A stretch of 64,000 bases of DNA, taken from assembly GCA_022457155.1 (NCBI GenBank), contig JAJGOT010000433.1, positions 1-64,000 on the forward strand, given 5' to 3'. This DNA comes from Cladopsammia gracilis. Lineage: Eukaryota; Cnidaria; Anthozoa; Scleractinia; Dendrophylliidae. This document shows positions 21,772 through 33,815 of the stretch, in pieces (the stretch's first letter is position 1; the number at the start of each line of letters is the position of its first letter). The translations under genes and the position numbers were made by a program. The notes below the pieces were generated by a model. That model was not told the origin of the DNA, did no database searches, and was given only the letters and a program-made list of their open reading frames with translations.

Positions 21772-22633
21772 CGCCTATTAATTATTAACTACAAAATAAT
21801 TATATTTTTAAAACTTCACTAAATCTTCATTATTTCTTATTTCTCTTAATTTTACAAATCCTTCAAGTTTGAGAAAAACTATTTCCTCTCCATAACCTCC
21901 ATATCCGCGGATGAAGTGAAATCAAGCTCAGCATCAATAAAATGCACACGGCAAAATCTTCAAGATCAATCACTTTTCTGTCTAGTCCAAAAAGGACTAA
22001 AATCAAAGCATGAATACTCCATACATCATGATGCAGTACTGGTCTTGACAGAATCTCAATTCAAGAAATTCGGATACATTTCTGTAACCCTTCACCGTGT
22101 TAAGGATCCCGGCTTAAATCGTTGCTTTGATTCGGCCAACTCGCCTTCCATTTTCTTAATTACAACGATTCGGTCCTCGTTTTTGTATCTTGCCAGATAA
22201 TATAAAAGATACATTATATTTATAGTGGATAGTGGGGCGAGTGACAAAAGCGGTAAAAATGCATTTAAACCGGTCAGGACACATCAAGGGACAATAAAGT
22301 AAAGGTAAGAAGTCTTTATTGTGTAATATTTTCAATTTTTCTATCGCTTCTCAATTCCGTGACAAATCGTATTATAACCTATACTTTATTACTGTTTAGC
22401 GGCTTCGAATCTGTAATTTGATGTGGCTCACATACCACGGTTGGGCTGCCTGTGCTCTTACTTCTCTCCACTGATTCAAATTCTGCGACAATTCCAAAAG
22501 TAAAATTATTCGTATGATTGCACGAATCTTTCGGCAAAGGTCAACAAATCCATTTCCGTTTCCGGTTGCGTATCGTGCCATTGTTCCATTTTCAGAATAA
22601 GTAAATTACGTACCGTAAAATGCCGGTTATAAG

Positions 22634-22664
<31 letters not shown>
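22634..22664. repeat. Poly-C tract (~31 bases)
   Basis: An uninterrupted C run following GCCGGTTATAAG. Its length makes it a likely site of assembly error. Confidence 0.85.
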
Positions 22665-24135
22665 ACATCTAGCTGTAAACGGAAAAATATTGGCCTCTTC
22701 TTTCCTTGTTTACTTAATATAAACACTTTCATTTAAAGAACACTTAACAACTTCGAATAGAAAATCAAATGCTCCTAAGAGCCAAACCGTGAATAAGCCG
22801 ATGCTAACACGCAACGCAATATTTCGGTAAGCTTATGTTTTCACATTGACACGGTTCGATATATATATATTTTTTTGCAAAATTAACCGTAAGGATTTTT
22901 GACGAACGGAAAAAAAAGGAATCACTTTATAATGTCCAGTTCGAGTTAAAAAGAAGAAGAGTCACGGACGAACACCAAAAAAAAAAAAGGAAATCACTTT
23001 CATAATGTCCAGTTCGAGGAAATAAAAGAAAAAAGAGTCACGGGCGTAAATTGAACCCGGGACGAGGACATCGAGGAACACATGCTCCACTAAGACTAAA
23101 TTTTGTATTTAAAGGTAGATACGAATCAAAACGCGTGTCTCGATTAGAAAATCCTTTTAGATCGATTTTATGTTGCATTAAAGACTCCAAATGCGAAACA
23201 CCTTTAAGCTTATTGTTGTTTATATTCGTTTACAACAAATAACCACAAATTAGTTATTGTTATCCCTGGATTCACGCTGTTCTTGTTACGAAACGCATTG
23301 GTAACAAAGCATTACGTCACAAAGTTTACAGCTGATGGAAGGAGTGAGCGAGTGAGCAAGTGCTCATTTGCATATCTGTCTCCGTTGCCGATGACCCGTT
23401 CATTATGCATGCGCGTATTCACGGGTTAATAGGCCATTTGCACGATGACGTCATTTGACTACTACTACCAGAATTCATTTCGTTTTTCCTTTATTTAAAT
23501 TTTGTAATCCCAGTGCGGTTTAAATAACAATAGCCCTAATTTGCACTACAAAACAAAAAACTGAAGGATTCTGGTAATAGTCAAATGACGTCATCATGCC
23601 GACTATTCCAAGAATCGCCTAAACAGATGCGTGACCAAGCGTGATTTAGTGATTCACCGGTTGAAATACAACACCGGTCACGCAACACACACCTTTATCA
23701 ACAATGAAAGTGAAAGCTTTCCGGGATTGCTTATTAGCTGAAAAGAATTTCAAATTGTTCAAATTGAGTACGTAGACCCAAACAGTGACGCTTATTGAAT
23801 GTGATATTTCATATAAACTGATTTAATATGTGGGCAATACTCAATGAAATATATTAAATATCCCGCGTTCATCTGCTGGTCAAAAATTGAATCTTTTTCG
23901 GTCCCGTTCAAATCAGAGATCTAGACTGGAAAGCAACCTTTGTTGTCACTGATGTATGTTGTATGCCTTGTTGTCGTTTTGCATGTTTGATTTCAAAATT
24001 GACTTAACTTGAGCACAATTGATGCAAATCGGCTGAAATTTAAAATGGTAGGAAAACCTATTATTGATGCATGTCACGGACGTCAATAGCGACAGCATCC
24101 AAGTTATACTGTAGATATGAAATATCCAGTCTTAC

Positions 24136-24403
24136 CACTTTTTTCTTCAAGATGACCAAGGGCCTTTGCTTTTACTCGCAGGAAACTGTCCCTTTGTCCT
24201 GTTGTTACGATGCAAGAATGAGAAACAGTTCTCGAAGAAGGAAGCTGCTTGATAAATTCCAAAAGTGAAGTCGATGAAGAGGACAAATTTTGTTGTGGCT
24301 GTTCGTTCAATCTCGTCCCATCGAAATTGCATTCATAAACTAGGCCTGAAGCTAATAAAGGCCAAATCAAGCAGAAAAACTGCACAAAAGCAGAACGAAA
24401 CAT
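24136..24403 (-). CDS. SID-1/SIDT-like copy A, exon 1 (signal peptide and N-terminal ectodomain)
   Basis: Starts at MFRSAFVQFFCLIWPLLASG, a clear signal peptide, and ends AGTG|GTAAGA in phase 1. SHSCIVTTGQRDSFLRVKAKA matches SHSCVVKTHDRNHFLRVKAKR in exon 1 of copy B. The join to exon 2 (G|GA) continues with SLHVSVFGADE, again matching copy B (FLHMTVYGLADD). Shared phase and position of the intron, plus sequence similarity, establish the exon although it is 3 kb from exon 2. Upstream in-frame codons to an earlier ATG at 24514 lack a counterpart in copy B, so the later ATG was chosen. This exon shows no damage. Confidence 0.75.
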
Positions 24404-24558
24404 GTTTGATCGTTTGGAGAACCGAAGTGACTTATTACGTGAGAAAGAATAACGTTCGGTGGATGTGTGATGCGGAAGCATGCAGCACGTGACCCAATAC
24501 AATAGAAGGTACAATATAAACCACTACGTCACCTTTCAATTTCTTCGTGTTTTTCCGA

Positions 24559-25577
24559 GAAGCCTGGATGAATCTGCTTTTAAATGAAAACTAGAATGTT
24601 AAAGGATATCGTACTCTTTATTTATTTAATTAACTTAAAATGCTTTCAACAACCTTGTTCTGAGAGTTATTGGTACAATGCATGTCACGAAATCGTGGAC
24701 GACTGACGTGACCTGACGTGGTGAACTAAACCGAGAATATCCTGGATGCGAAAGGGAAAATCCCTAGAAGCTTTACACAGTTTACACATGAGAGTCTCAT
24801 GATTATCCAACCTTAAAAGGGCTATGTCGCGAGGTTTCGCCTAATTTTAGTAACTTTTAGAAGCCTGGATGTATCTGCATTTAAATGAAAACTAGAATGT
24901 TAAAGGTATCGTACGCTTTATTTATTTAATTAACTTAAAATGCTTTCAACAACCTTGTTTTGTTCTGAGAGTTATTGGTACAATGCATGTCACGAAATCT
25001 TGGACAACTGACGTGATGAATTAAACCGAGAATATGCGAAAGGGAAAATCCCCGGGGGGGGTACCCAACAAAGTTTTGTACGGGGATGCTCCGCCCCGAG
25101 GTTTAAACCCTTACCCTTTCATATACCGTTTTTGATAGAAAAGGTACCCTTTTCATATACCTTTCATTGAAAATGGTACCCCTTTCATATACCTTTTAAT
25201 GAAAATGGTACTCCTTTCATATAGCCTTTACGTACGTCTGTTTGAGGCCCATTTTATTAGACTTAAATGGCAGTTTTCCCTACCTTTTTTATGCCTCATC
25301 GGCGTGTTTTCGGTACCCTTTCCTATTCTTCGTGAAATCCCTACCCTTTCATATACTTCAACTCATGAAATCACGACCCTTTCATATACCTCCAGCCTCA
25401 AAAAGGTACCCCTTTCGGGCGGAGCATCCCCGTATAGCCTATTATAGGGAGTACCCCCCCCCCCCCCCGGGGGAAAATCCCTATAAGCTTTACACTGTTT
25501 ACACATGAGAGTCTCATGATTATCCAACCTAAAAAAAGGGCTATGTCGCGAGGTTTCGCCTAATTTTAGTAACTTTA
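24559..25577. repeat. Direct duplication of a ~300-bp segment, second copy interrupted by an insertion
   Basis: Copy 1 (24559-24859) and copy 2 (24860-25577) share GAAGCCTGGATG, TGCTTTCAACAACCTTG and GGGCTATGTCGCGAGGTTTC throughout. Copy 2 is longer only because a 418-bp poly-G-ended element sits within it. Copy 1 thus preserves the empty site. Confidence 0.85.
25053..25470. mobile_element. Poly-G/C-ended element with 11-bp target duplication
   Basis: The ends are inverted: a G run, GTACCC and TACGGGGATGCTCCGCCCC at the left; GGGCGGAGCATCCCCGTA, AGTACC and a C run at the right. The interior has tandem variants of CCTTTCATATACC. GGGAAAATCCC flanks both sides (25042-25052 and 25471-25481) but occurs once in the neighbouring empty copy near 24762. 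This identifies exact borders and an 11-bp duplication. Confidence 0.85.
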
Positions 25578-27106
25578 ATTTACACTTTTATCTGTCAAAA
25601 TTCTTTTGTTCGCTGATACGAAACAGGACTCGAAACGGAACCAGTGGTCACGTACACAAGAGCTATTGCTTGTTTTGATTTAAGTCCAACGATTTCATCG
25701 CTCTTTTCTCGAGCGAAACAAAATCAGAAAAATGTTCGGTTTGTCTGTGGCCGCAAGAAGTACAAAGCGAAGACTCTGGTACCATGCTAATATGCTGAAG
25801 TGTACTATATTTAGCCAACAGAGGAGAAGAACCTTCGTCCATGACATTCCATGGTCAACTGACTTCTTTCGCTGCTCGTACATAGATACATATCCAGAAA
25901 TTTAGCCGTACGATTTCAGAATCGGAAAAATAACGGGGCGATAATCAAGACAAATACATTTTTTACATATGTGAAAAATCTGAGACCATTTGGTTAACAC
26001 AGCACTGCAGGATTGAATGGATTCGACGATGACGGCGTAAACTTCAGTGTTATGGAGCTGGCTGGGAAATTAAACGCTGGAGAGTGATCTGGCTGGGATT
26101 TGACTGACCGCGTGTGGCTTGCTGAGAATATGATTAAGACATTGTTCCTGGCTGAATAAAAAAGCTCAGATTGTTTTTCCTGGCTATCAATGACATAAAC
26201 TGTGTCAGATGATATTTAAAAAACAATTGGATAGAAAGAGTCACAGCAACTTTGCTTTTAGCCAGTGTTTCTGGCTTCTATCAAACTTCTACGACGCTCT
26301 CGTCACGCAACGATCGTGATAAAAGCTGACATAAAACAATAGTTCCATTCAATTCAATTCAGTTCAACTTCAGTTTGTAGACACAGCGCGCGGGCCGGAA
26401 TGGTTCGTTTTAAAATGATCCAGGCCAACCAAGAACTTTGCTGTTTCAGTCGTACATGGAGTTTTTATACCCAATTCTGCAAAAATGGTCAACGTTCGAT
26501 TAAGTTTGATTAGGTTGTTTACCCCGGTGGTAATCGGGTGAGGATTTCGTGGACGTCATTTCCGGGCTGGTCAGACATGGTTAACATTTGTACAAAAGGT
26601 ATCACAGGCAACAGCACTATTGCGTATATCGCTCTGAACCCTGAACTCGTGGAGTTATTAATGAAATGTCTCAAGACGAATTGAAGGGCACGAAAGGGTG
26701 GACGTTACAATTTGTTGTTATGTATCTCGCCGCTATTTGCATTATATTTACCACTCGTATTCGCTGTTTGGGTTGTCCAGGCTTCTAACGTTCCTTGCTT
26801 TACCTACCGTTAATCACATGCCGCCTGTCCCCCACCGCCCCCACACCACCCCCCAACCCCCGATCCCTCCAGATTTGCTTTTGACGATATATATACTCAA
26901 TGCTTGATCATGAAAACATGTGTATGTCTGTTACATTTTATACAGATGTGTCATCCAGATTAGGTGGTTGAAGAGAACCGTAAAAACTGACGACACAAAT
27001 TTATCCCATATCGTGGACTGCATGCAGCTTACGAAGAAAAATCAGCTATGAGATTGCAGGAAGATTGTTATGAAAGTTTGTGCAACTATTGCGCTGAAAC
27101 AATAAT

Positions 27107-28045
27107 AATACGTGACCTTGCTGCGAAACTTTGCAATGAACTTTGTGAAACTTTTGCGGTGACTGTCTACTGACTGACAAGACTTGACCTTGCTGCGAAA
27201 CTTTGCAATGAACTTTGTGAAACTTTTGCGGTGATTGTCTACTGACTGACAAGACTTGACCTTGCTGCGAAACTTTGCAATGAACTTTGTGAAACTTTTG
27301 CGGTGATTGTCTACTGACTGACAAGACTTGACCTTGCTGCGAAACTTTGCGATGAACTTTGTGAAACTTTTGCGGTGATTGTCTATACTGACTGACAAGA
27401 CTTGACCTTGCTGCGAAACTTTGCGATGAACTTTGTGAAACTTTTGCGGTGATTGTCTACTGACTGACAAGACTTGACCTTGCTGTGAAACTTTGCAATG
27501 AACTTTGTGAAACTTTTGCGGTGATTGTCTACTGACTGACAAGACTTGACCTTGCTGCGAAACTTTGCGATGAACTTTGTGAAACTTTTGCGGTGATTGT
27601 CTATACTGACTGACAAGACTTGACCTTGCTGCGAAACTTTGCGATGAACTTTGTGAAACTTTTGCGGTGATTGTCTACTGACTGACAAGACTTGACCTTG
27701 CTGCGAAACTTTGCAATGAACTTTGTGAAACTTTTGCGGTGATTGTCTACTGACTGACAAGACTTGACCTTGCTGCGAAACTTTGCGATGAACTTTGTGA
27801 AACTTTTGCGGTGATTGTCTACTGACTGACAAGACTTGACCTTGCTGCGAAACTTTGCGATGAACTTTGTGAAACTTTTGCGGTGATTGTCCATACTGAC
27901 AAGACTTGACCTTGCTGCGAAACTTTGCAATGAACTTTGTGAAACTTTTGCGGTGATTGTCTACTGACTGACAAGACTTGACCTTGCTGCGAAACTTTGC
28001 TATTAACTTCATAACACGTTTGTGGTGATTGCCTACTGACAAGAC
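27107..28045. repeat. 72-bp tandem satellite, ~13 copies
   Basis: The unit contains GACTTGACCTTGCTGCGAAA, CTTTGCRATGAACTTTGTGA and GGTGATTGTCTACTGACTGA. Most units are exactly 72 bp; two have 74 bp through an extra TA, and one is shortened. Because 72 is divisible by three, long minus-strand frames with a 24-residue period arise in more than one frame. No start context, splice site or homology supports a protein. Confidence 0.95.
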
Positions 28046-28049
28046 ACTT

Positions 28050-29330
28050 AAATTTTTAAAGGTAAGTTGCTAATAAATGTAGAGGCACTTTTTATTTATC
28101 AGTTCCAAAGTTTTTTCACTAGTTTTTCAACTATATTCGTATTACGTTTTCGTTTAGGTGACTTGCAGACAACTTCTCACTTTTGCTGATTGCTAGAAAG
28201 TACCAAGTGTTTTGTTGTGGGATTTTACCCTGAAAAATAGACGCAAAGTTTAAGGGACTGGGGTCGAGGTAATGTTGGTTGCAAAAGTTTGTTTACGCTC
28301 AGTGACTCTCAGTGAGTTCTTGCCTGCGGAGGATTTAAGAGGGAAAAGATTCAGAAATTAATGGATAGCTTGTCTAAAGTTTCAAGCAACCGTGAGGAAG
28401 TTGAAAGCGACGAAGATGAAGATGTGGAGGTCTACAGCCAAGTTATACTGTATCAGGACGAACTTCTCTTTCCGCTCTCCACCATACTAGCTTTACCAGA
28501 TTGATCAACAACAACAACAACAACAACAACATTTTATTCTTAGTATAACAATAGAAGAGTTGAATGATTTGTTTGCCCTGCAAACAGCTGATGCTGATCT
28601 GATCTTGCAACCAACATTACGTCGCATCACGTGATATTTTGATATTTTGGCCGCGCGGTTTGAAGACCATTTTTAGGGGCAAAATAGGGTAACTTCGAAC
28701 GCTTGTTACTTCGACATTTTTCACCCTAAACGTCTCAAAATTCGGAATCGTGTGTTTCAAAGGGTAAATTTTATAACTGCGTAAAAAAGAATTTTCGGAC
28801 GTTATACCAATATTAAAAGCTGAATCAGGATATTACTGAAAACTTGCTGTTTGACACTTTAGTTTCAGCAAGATATATATATTCATCGACGTTTCAGTTT
28901 CTGTAAGTATATAAAAAAACTTATAACGTCTTTAAATATTTTGTTCGCAAAATCGAGTTCTTTAGTAATGTTTGTTTTGGTTTTGAGCTTAAACATACTA
29001 GGCAACAGTTATCTGTATAGTTTCTCAATAACTGGCATGTTTGGCACCTCACATAGATTTAGCTGATGAATGATACTATATTTAAAGAATAACAAAAAAT
29101 GGACATGTTAACAACCTTCCTTAGGCTGCTGGGAGATCGGTTTATAAAATGACTATCCTAGCTGGCAAAATCTATAGGATGTAATTTCCTGGCTAGCAAC
29201 GTTATCGAATGCGTCGCTGGCTGGTAAAACGGAACCCACCAAGCGATCCTTGCTGGCTAATTAAACTTACAAACTTTAACTTGCTGGCTCTGAAGAGCGG
29301 ATAAATTTTTCCCAGCAAAGTTAATTATCA
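28050..29330. other. Interval with no recognised gene
   Basis: Contains a (CAA)n stretch at 28506-28531 and the TGGCTGG-type motif series at 29146-29290. A short open frame near 28360 (MDSLSKVSSNREEVESDEDEDVEVYSQ-like, acidic) is brief and unsupported. Confidence 0.4.
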
Positions 29331-30726
29331 ACCAAAAACAACTCAGTTAATACTTAAAAACATTTTAGAGCAACAAGTAATCAATTTTGGAAAAAATGTC
29401 GTTGGGTACTCCTGAAACTTGAAAAACAGCCACCGGACGTTTTTCAAGATTGTAGCTTGCGTGACACCTCGCGACATAGCCCCTTTAAAGTCTAGAATGT
29501 CGTCCTGACCAATTAACGCAGGTAAACCAACTCCAGACAATTTGTTTAAAAAAGAATTAAAGCAAACTGAACATCGGATGTCGAAAAAGCGACATACATC
29601 AGTAATAATTCAGCTGATAATTCTAGCTTGCGAGCAAAAGGGGAAGGGGGGTGGGGAGAAGCTCTCTTCTCCTCCCCTCTCCCCTCCCCCCCCCCCCCCC
29701 TCCTTCCCCCGTGTTAGACCCTTTCAACTTGACTGTCTTGCCTTGCAATGTTGCGAAAAGCAGAGAAGTGTTCACCTTTTTCTGCAACTCACAGCTTTTT
29801 CTGCAACTCCAAACTCTGCAACTCGCAAAGCAATTTTCGTCGCAAAACTAGTTGCGGAGACTGGGTGTTACGCGCAATTTCATCCGCAACTTGTCTCACG
29901 TGGACGGCGGTCTCGTCAGCGTTGCGCTACAGAGCAGGAAAAATTGCCTCATGTAACAGCTCCTTAAGGTACGGGTGATAAAGAGGGACAAGTAGTGTAA
30001 CCGTTAGTGATGCAAGAACAAGTAGCATCAGGAGCCATATTGTGTGTGTATTTAATAGGAGGTTCGACTCAGTGTTTTTTCGCCGTGGGGTGTTTGTTTT
30101 GAAATCATGCAGGGAAGACATGCTTCGATTGCTTTCATACTCCCGGGCATACTTCACCAAGTTTATGAAATTTTGAAACAGCCAGCCGTTAAATTAAATT
30201 ATTTTAACTAGTGACACATAAAACTTTGATCACATTCATTTCATAAACTTGGTGAAGTATAAAAGCAATCGAAGCATGTCTTCCCTACGAATTTTTTTTT
30301 ACACATAGTGCACGGCGATGAAAATGAGTCGAGACTCATTAACAGTGGCATATCCAACGCATCCAGACCTTCAGCTAAAGGGGGTGGGGGGCGCTCTTGA
30401 AGGATCAACCGTGAATGTCAAAATTAAGATCATTCCGGCAATGCTTTGCAAATTCATTTTCAATCTTGTCCGGCAGTAGAAGTAGCCTGGAGGTGGGAGT
30501 TGCGATTTAACGTTTTTCAGATTCATTAATTTGTCCGTGGAAACCAACAAAAATTACAACTTTCTTATCGATGAATTCGTTGATTTCGTCAGTGGTTGTC
30601 AGTTCTTTGTCAAATGCCCGGTCTCTTTTTAACCACTTGACAAATTCTTTGGCTGTACGCATACCTGTAAACAATGGTAAAGAATGAATGTAATGAAATT
30701 AGTTAATGACACCTAGTACCTTTGAC

Positions 30727-31196
30727 GAGTGCTGTGCCCGGGTGGGGGGGGGGGGGGGCTCCCATGTAAAAATTGACGGGGTGCTAGTCGGAAATTTTCG
30801 AATAACACCCTAATCTGAAAATTTTCGAAAAAAACACCATAATCTGTCATATTTTTTCGGCTTAATATCTTAAAAGGTACCGCGATAATTCTAACGGAAA
30901 TCATTTTAGATTTTAGTACCCTAAGGCTGGATTTCTACTGTCGTGTAATTTTCACGTGCGTAAATATAATAAGAGACGATGTACGAACAGCTCGCGTAAA
31001 AGTTTACGCGAGCTATTCATACATCGTCTCTTATTTTTATTTACGCGCGTAAAAATTACGCGACAGTTGAAATCCACCTTAAGCGATACCAATCTACAAA
31101 TTTTGACCCCTAAAAGGTACGACGAGCACCCCTGTCAATTTTATATGGGAGCCCCCCCCCCCCCCCCCCCCCCGCTCGGGTGCTGTGCTTGACATA
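30727..31196. mobile_element. Poly-G/C-ended element with GTGCTGTG ends, containing a nested MITE
   Basis: Left: GTGCTGTGCCCGGGT, G run, CTCCCATGTAAAAATTGACG. Right: CGTCAATTT-type complement (CTGTCAATTTTATATGGGAG), C run and CGGGTGCTGTG. The MITE at 30924-31082 lies inside. A related element is at 40933-41235. They differ from the 25053 element in internal sequence but share poly-G ends. Confidence 0.65.
30924..31082. mobile_element. Palindromic MITE, copy 1 (also at 47794-47962)
   Basis: GGTGGATTTC-type ends flank mirrored blocks: TAATTTTCACGTGCGTAAAT at the left and TTTACGCGCGTAAAAATTA at the right. The centre is GTAAAAGTTTACGCGAGC. Almost the whole 159 bp folds as a hairpin. The second copy shares the same blocks. 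Confidence 0.75.
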
Positions 31197-31550
31197 TAAC
31201 TCAAAAGTAAACTCACAGATTAAAAATACTGATAGGTAAAAAAAAAAAAAAAAATGGGTCGGTTGTGCTGCGTCGGTGAGGGAGAAAAATTTGGTTTTAT
31301 CAACTGTGTTGATGACAGAGGCAAAATGGCCACCGTAAAGAGATTCCTGAAAGCTTCACTTCGAGTGCTCCTTCGTCAGATTCGGTCTGACAAGATCAGA
31401 GAGGTGTTGATAAATTTTCTTGATATTTCAATGATCAAATTATTATAACGAAACAGACAAAATTATAAAATATGTGTTCACTGATGTGGATAATTTTGAT
31501 TGGATTTCATGTCATTAAATTTGCATTCATTACGTCTTTCTGACAAGCAA

Positions 31551-32262
31551 TAGCCGCGATTACACGAAGCACTTTTACCATGGTAAATTTGATTTACCTA
31601 GGTAAAATCTACTTACCTAGGCTTTTCGGCGACGGCAACGAGAACGTGGAAAAAACAATAGGTTTAATTAGCAAAACAACGGCTCTGCACGTGCGTTACA
31701 CACTTGGGTAAATTTCTTTGCGGTTCTCTGCAAAACAACAACGTCAAATGACCAAATTCGAGGTTTCCTTTCTTTGTCTGAATATGAACTCCTTCTTTGC
31801 GATTCAACTCCCAAAAATTAGACAAATTAGTGAAAATTCTGAAACAATTTGGAATAATTTCGAGGTAGTTTAAAATTTTTTAACTAACGTGTTCCCTGTT
31901 GTTGCCGTCTTGGTTGCTTTAAAAAGTTTCTTTTTGATAAGTTATTTAAACCTTAATTGCACAAAACAATTTTAAAATTTGCATTTTCATTGGCATGAAA
32001 ACGACAGCGAGAGCGTTTTCCATGCCGTGACCATTAAAATTTACCTAGTAGGTAAATTGTACCTAGGTAACATCGGTTACACGTAGAAAACCATTTACCT
32101 AGGTAAATTCAAATTTAAGCGTGCCGTGTAACAAAGGCGCTATTGTTTTCCAGGGCGTGCAAATAAAATTTACCTAGGTAAATTTTAGCTAGGTAAAATC
32201 GGTTACACGGTTATTTCGAATTTACCTAGGTAAAAGTTGTATGGTGTAACCGCGCCTAATGT
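31551..32262. mobile_element. Element built of TTTACCTAGGTAAA palindromes
   Basis: Ends AGCCGCGATTACACGAAGC and TGGTGTAACCGCGCCTA are inverted and similar. TTTACCTAGGTAAA or close variants occur at both ends (around 31576-31622 and repeatedly in 32030-32240) with recurring GGTTACACG. The outer ~120-200 bp on each side form complex inverted repeats around an AT-rich centre. No ORF. Confidence 0.6.
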
Positions 32263-32713
32263 TCCTGAACGACTTTCTGATCCACTTGATGTAAAAGATT
32301 GCGGTCCGGCAGCTGGACATCCGTTCTCTCAGCTATGGAGCTAACTCCTCAAAAGTCCCTGTTATTTTCAAACATTGAAAAAACAGCACCAACCTGTTAC
32401 AAAATTCGAAGCTTTCCTACAGAGTAATGCGACTCTATTACAGAAAGGCATAAACTGAACTTTAGCCGGTATTTGTCCTGTTAAAACGTTGAAATGTAAT
32501 GTTCGCTGCGTTGACATAGTATTTTAATTCCTTGGCCTTTTTAGAATTTTTTTCTAATGAGCTATAAATAGCTCATTAGCAGGCGCAAAGATTGGTTTGT
32601 GATGTTTGTATGTTAGTATGTTTGTTTGTTTGTTTGTATATCTTGGGTTATGTCACACCAATCAGATTGCCTCTACTATGTACACCGCGTACTATGTCAG
32701 CCAATCAAATTCT

Positions 32714-32811
32714 AGCCTGCGTAGCTGGCGGTTTTTTTGTTGGCGCGCGCGATAATTCGCGAGCGGCGGAATTCAGCATCACGCGCAAAAAAACCGCCAG
32801 CCATGCAGGCT
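32714..32811. mobile_element. 98-bp AGCCTGC-type hairpin MITE with perfect 11-bp target duplication
   Basis: Begins AGCCTGCGTAGCTGGCGG and ends CCGCCAGCCATGCAGGCT; the arms are nearly exact complements around GCGCGCGATAATTCGCG. AATCAAATTCT occurs directly at 32703-32713 and 32812-32822. The perfect 11-bp duplication implies a recent insertion. It is an internally deleted relative of the elements at 17453 and 55205. Confidence 0.85.
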
Positions 32812-33736
32812 AATCAAATTCTCGCTTCTAAAATGGTATTACTGAAGGTCAAAGAAGGGCACTTGACTTGAATTGAAAATCAGCCATCTTGAATCTTCGC
32901 GATTGTTGCCTCAAACATAAAAAGTGCAAAGTTTGAAAATTTGTTGGTTGGGAACTAATCCCGGCTGGCTTGCTAACATGGCAATATCAAGGACATTTAT
33001 TAATTCGAAAATACCGCCTTTTATGTGCTCTATGCATGAATTGTACAATGGTCTGCGCGGGATGACACTTCCAAAAAATGTGGAATAGGTGAGCTTGTAC
33101 TGAAGTAAGAAAGTAAAGTTTTATTGCAAAAACGGCAAGCGGATTTAAAATAATGTGATGCGGAAAAAGGAATTGTATGTTTCAAGCTTGGGTTTCAAGC
33201 GATTACTATTTAAAATTTCATTTTTTTTTGTCAGTCACTTTGTCTGCACGTGAAAATTTTGAACTTTGTCCTTAAAGAAACTTGTCCGTGATGCATGGAG
33301 TTCAAAAGCCTGGTTTCCATAGAGGGTCGTGAAGGGGTAAAACGCGAACTGGGATTAGCCTCATTTTGGACTGGGAAAATGGGATTTACTCACTGGGACT
33401 GGGATTTAGCCACTGGGAATAGGATGAACAATTATAAAATGGGAATGGGATTTCTTTTCTTCAGCGGTCTTTGCTCCAATATTTTGAAATAGAAAAGTAA
33501 AATTTCGTAGCAATAGACCTTGCACTCCTCAGTAGAGACAGTAGAGAGTCTAGAGACCGTGAAATCAGTATTTTTCACCTTCGCGCCCGCGGTCTAGCTA
33601 CCAAGCTTACACGGTTGCATAGTTACGTTCTGTCAGTTTTCCTGGTCAGCGGACAAGTTCTGCAAGTTTGGGAACTGGGATTTGGGCCAAATTTAGGCTG
33701 GGAACTGGGATTTGGTACCCCCCTTCACGACCCTCT

Positions 33737-33815
33737 CCATATAATCGCAACGATCGCAGCGATCGTTACGATCGACGATCGCTGCGATTCTTGCGACCCT
33801 TGCGATCATATGGAA
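33737..33815. repeat. CGATCG-rich palindromic block
   Basis: AACGATCGCAGCGATCGTTA and the following bases repeat CGATCG/GCGATC units, bounded by CCATATAATCGC and GCGATCATATGG. It folds on itself and looks like a small MITE. The GCGATCGC-like words are not the cyanobacterial HIP1 repeat, given the eukaryotic context. Confidence 0.5.

Larger units (their letters stand above)
21159..24135 (-). other. Intron of SID-1-like copy A, repeat-filled
   Basis: A phase-1 intron of about 3.0 kb between donor G|GTAAGA (24136/24135) and acceptor AACAG|GA. It holds a GTACACGCRC minisatellite, the dispersed repeat at 21631, a poly-C tract and a decayed tRNA-like region near 23040-23085 (GAACCCGGGACGAGG). No exon was recognised inside. 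Confidence 0.6.
25535..29488. mobile_element. Possible large non-autonomous TIR element containing the 72-bp satellite
   Basis: AAAGGGCTATGTCGCGAGGT at 25535 is mirrored by ACCTCGCGACATAGCCCCTTT at 29466-29486. Just inside both ends are series of spaced TGGCTGG/CTTGCTGGCT motifs (26044-26190 and 29146-29290), which could be subterminal repeats. The same end motif also occurs in the duplicated segment at 24806, so pairing of these ends is not certain. No transposase ORF is inside. Confidence 0.4.

Noticed and set aside
22396..22581. 61-aa minus-strand ORF with protein-like composition
   Set aside because: Short, inside the intron of SID-1 copy A, without splice signals fitting the gene or a recognised family.
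25042..25052. GGGAAAATCCC as an NF-kappaB site
   Set aside because: It is the target-site duplication of an inserted element and departs from the GGGRNWYYCC consensus.
27042..28042. Long minus-strand ORFs (up to 219 aa) with 24-residue repeats
   Set aside because: They follow from a 72-bp satellite whose length is a multiple of three; several frames are open at once and indels switch frames.
33737..33815. HIP1-like GCGATCGC repeats suggesting cyanobacterial DNA
   Set aside because: The block is a self-complementary repeat in a clearly eukaryotic context.
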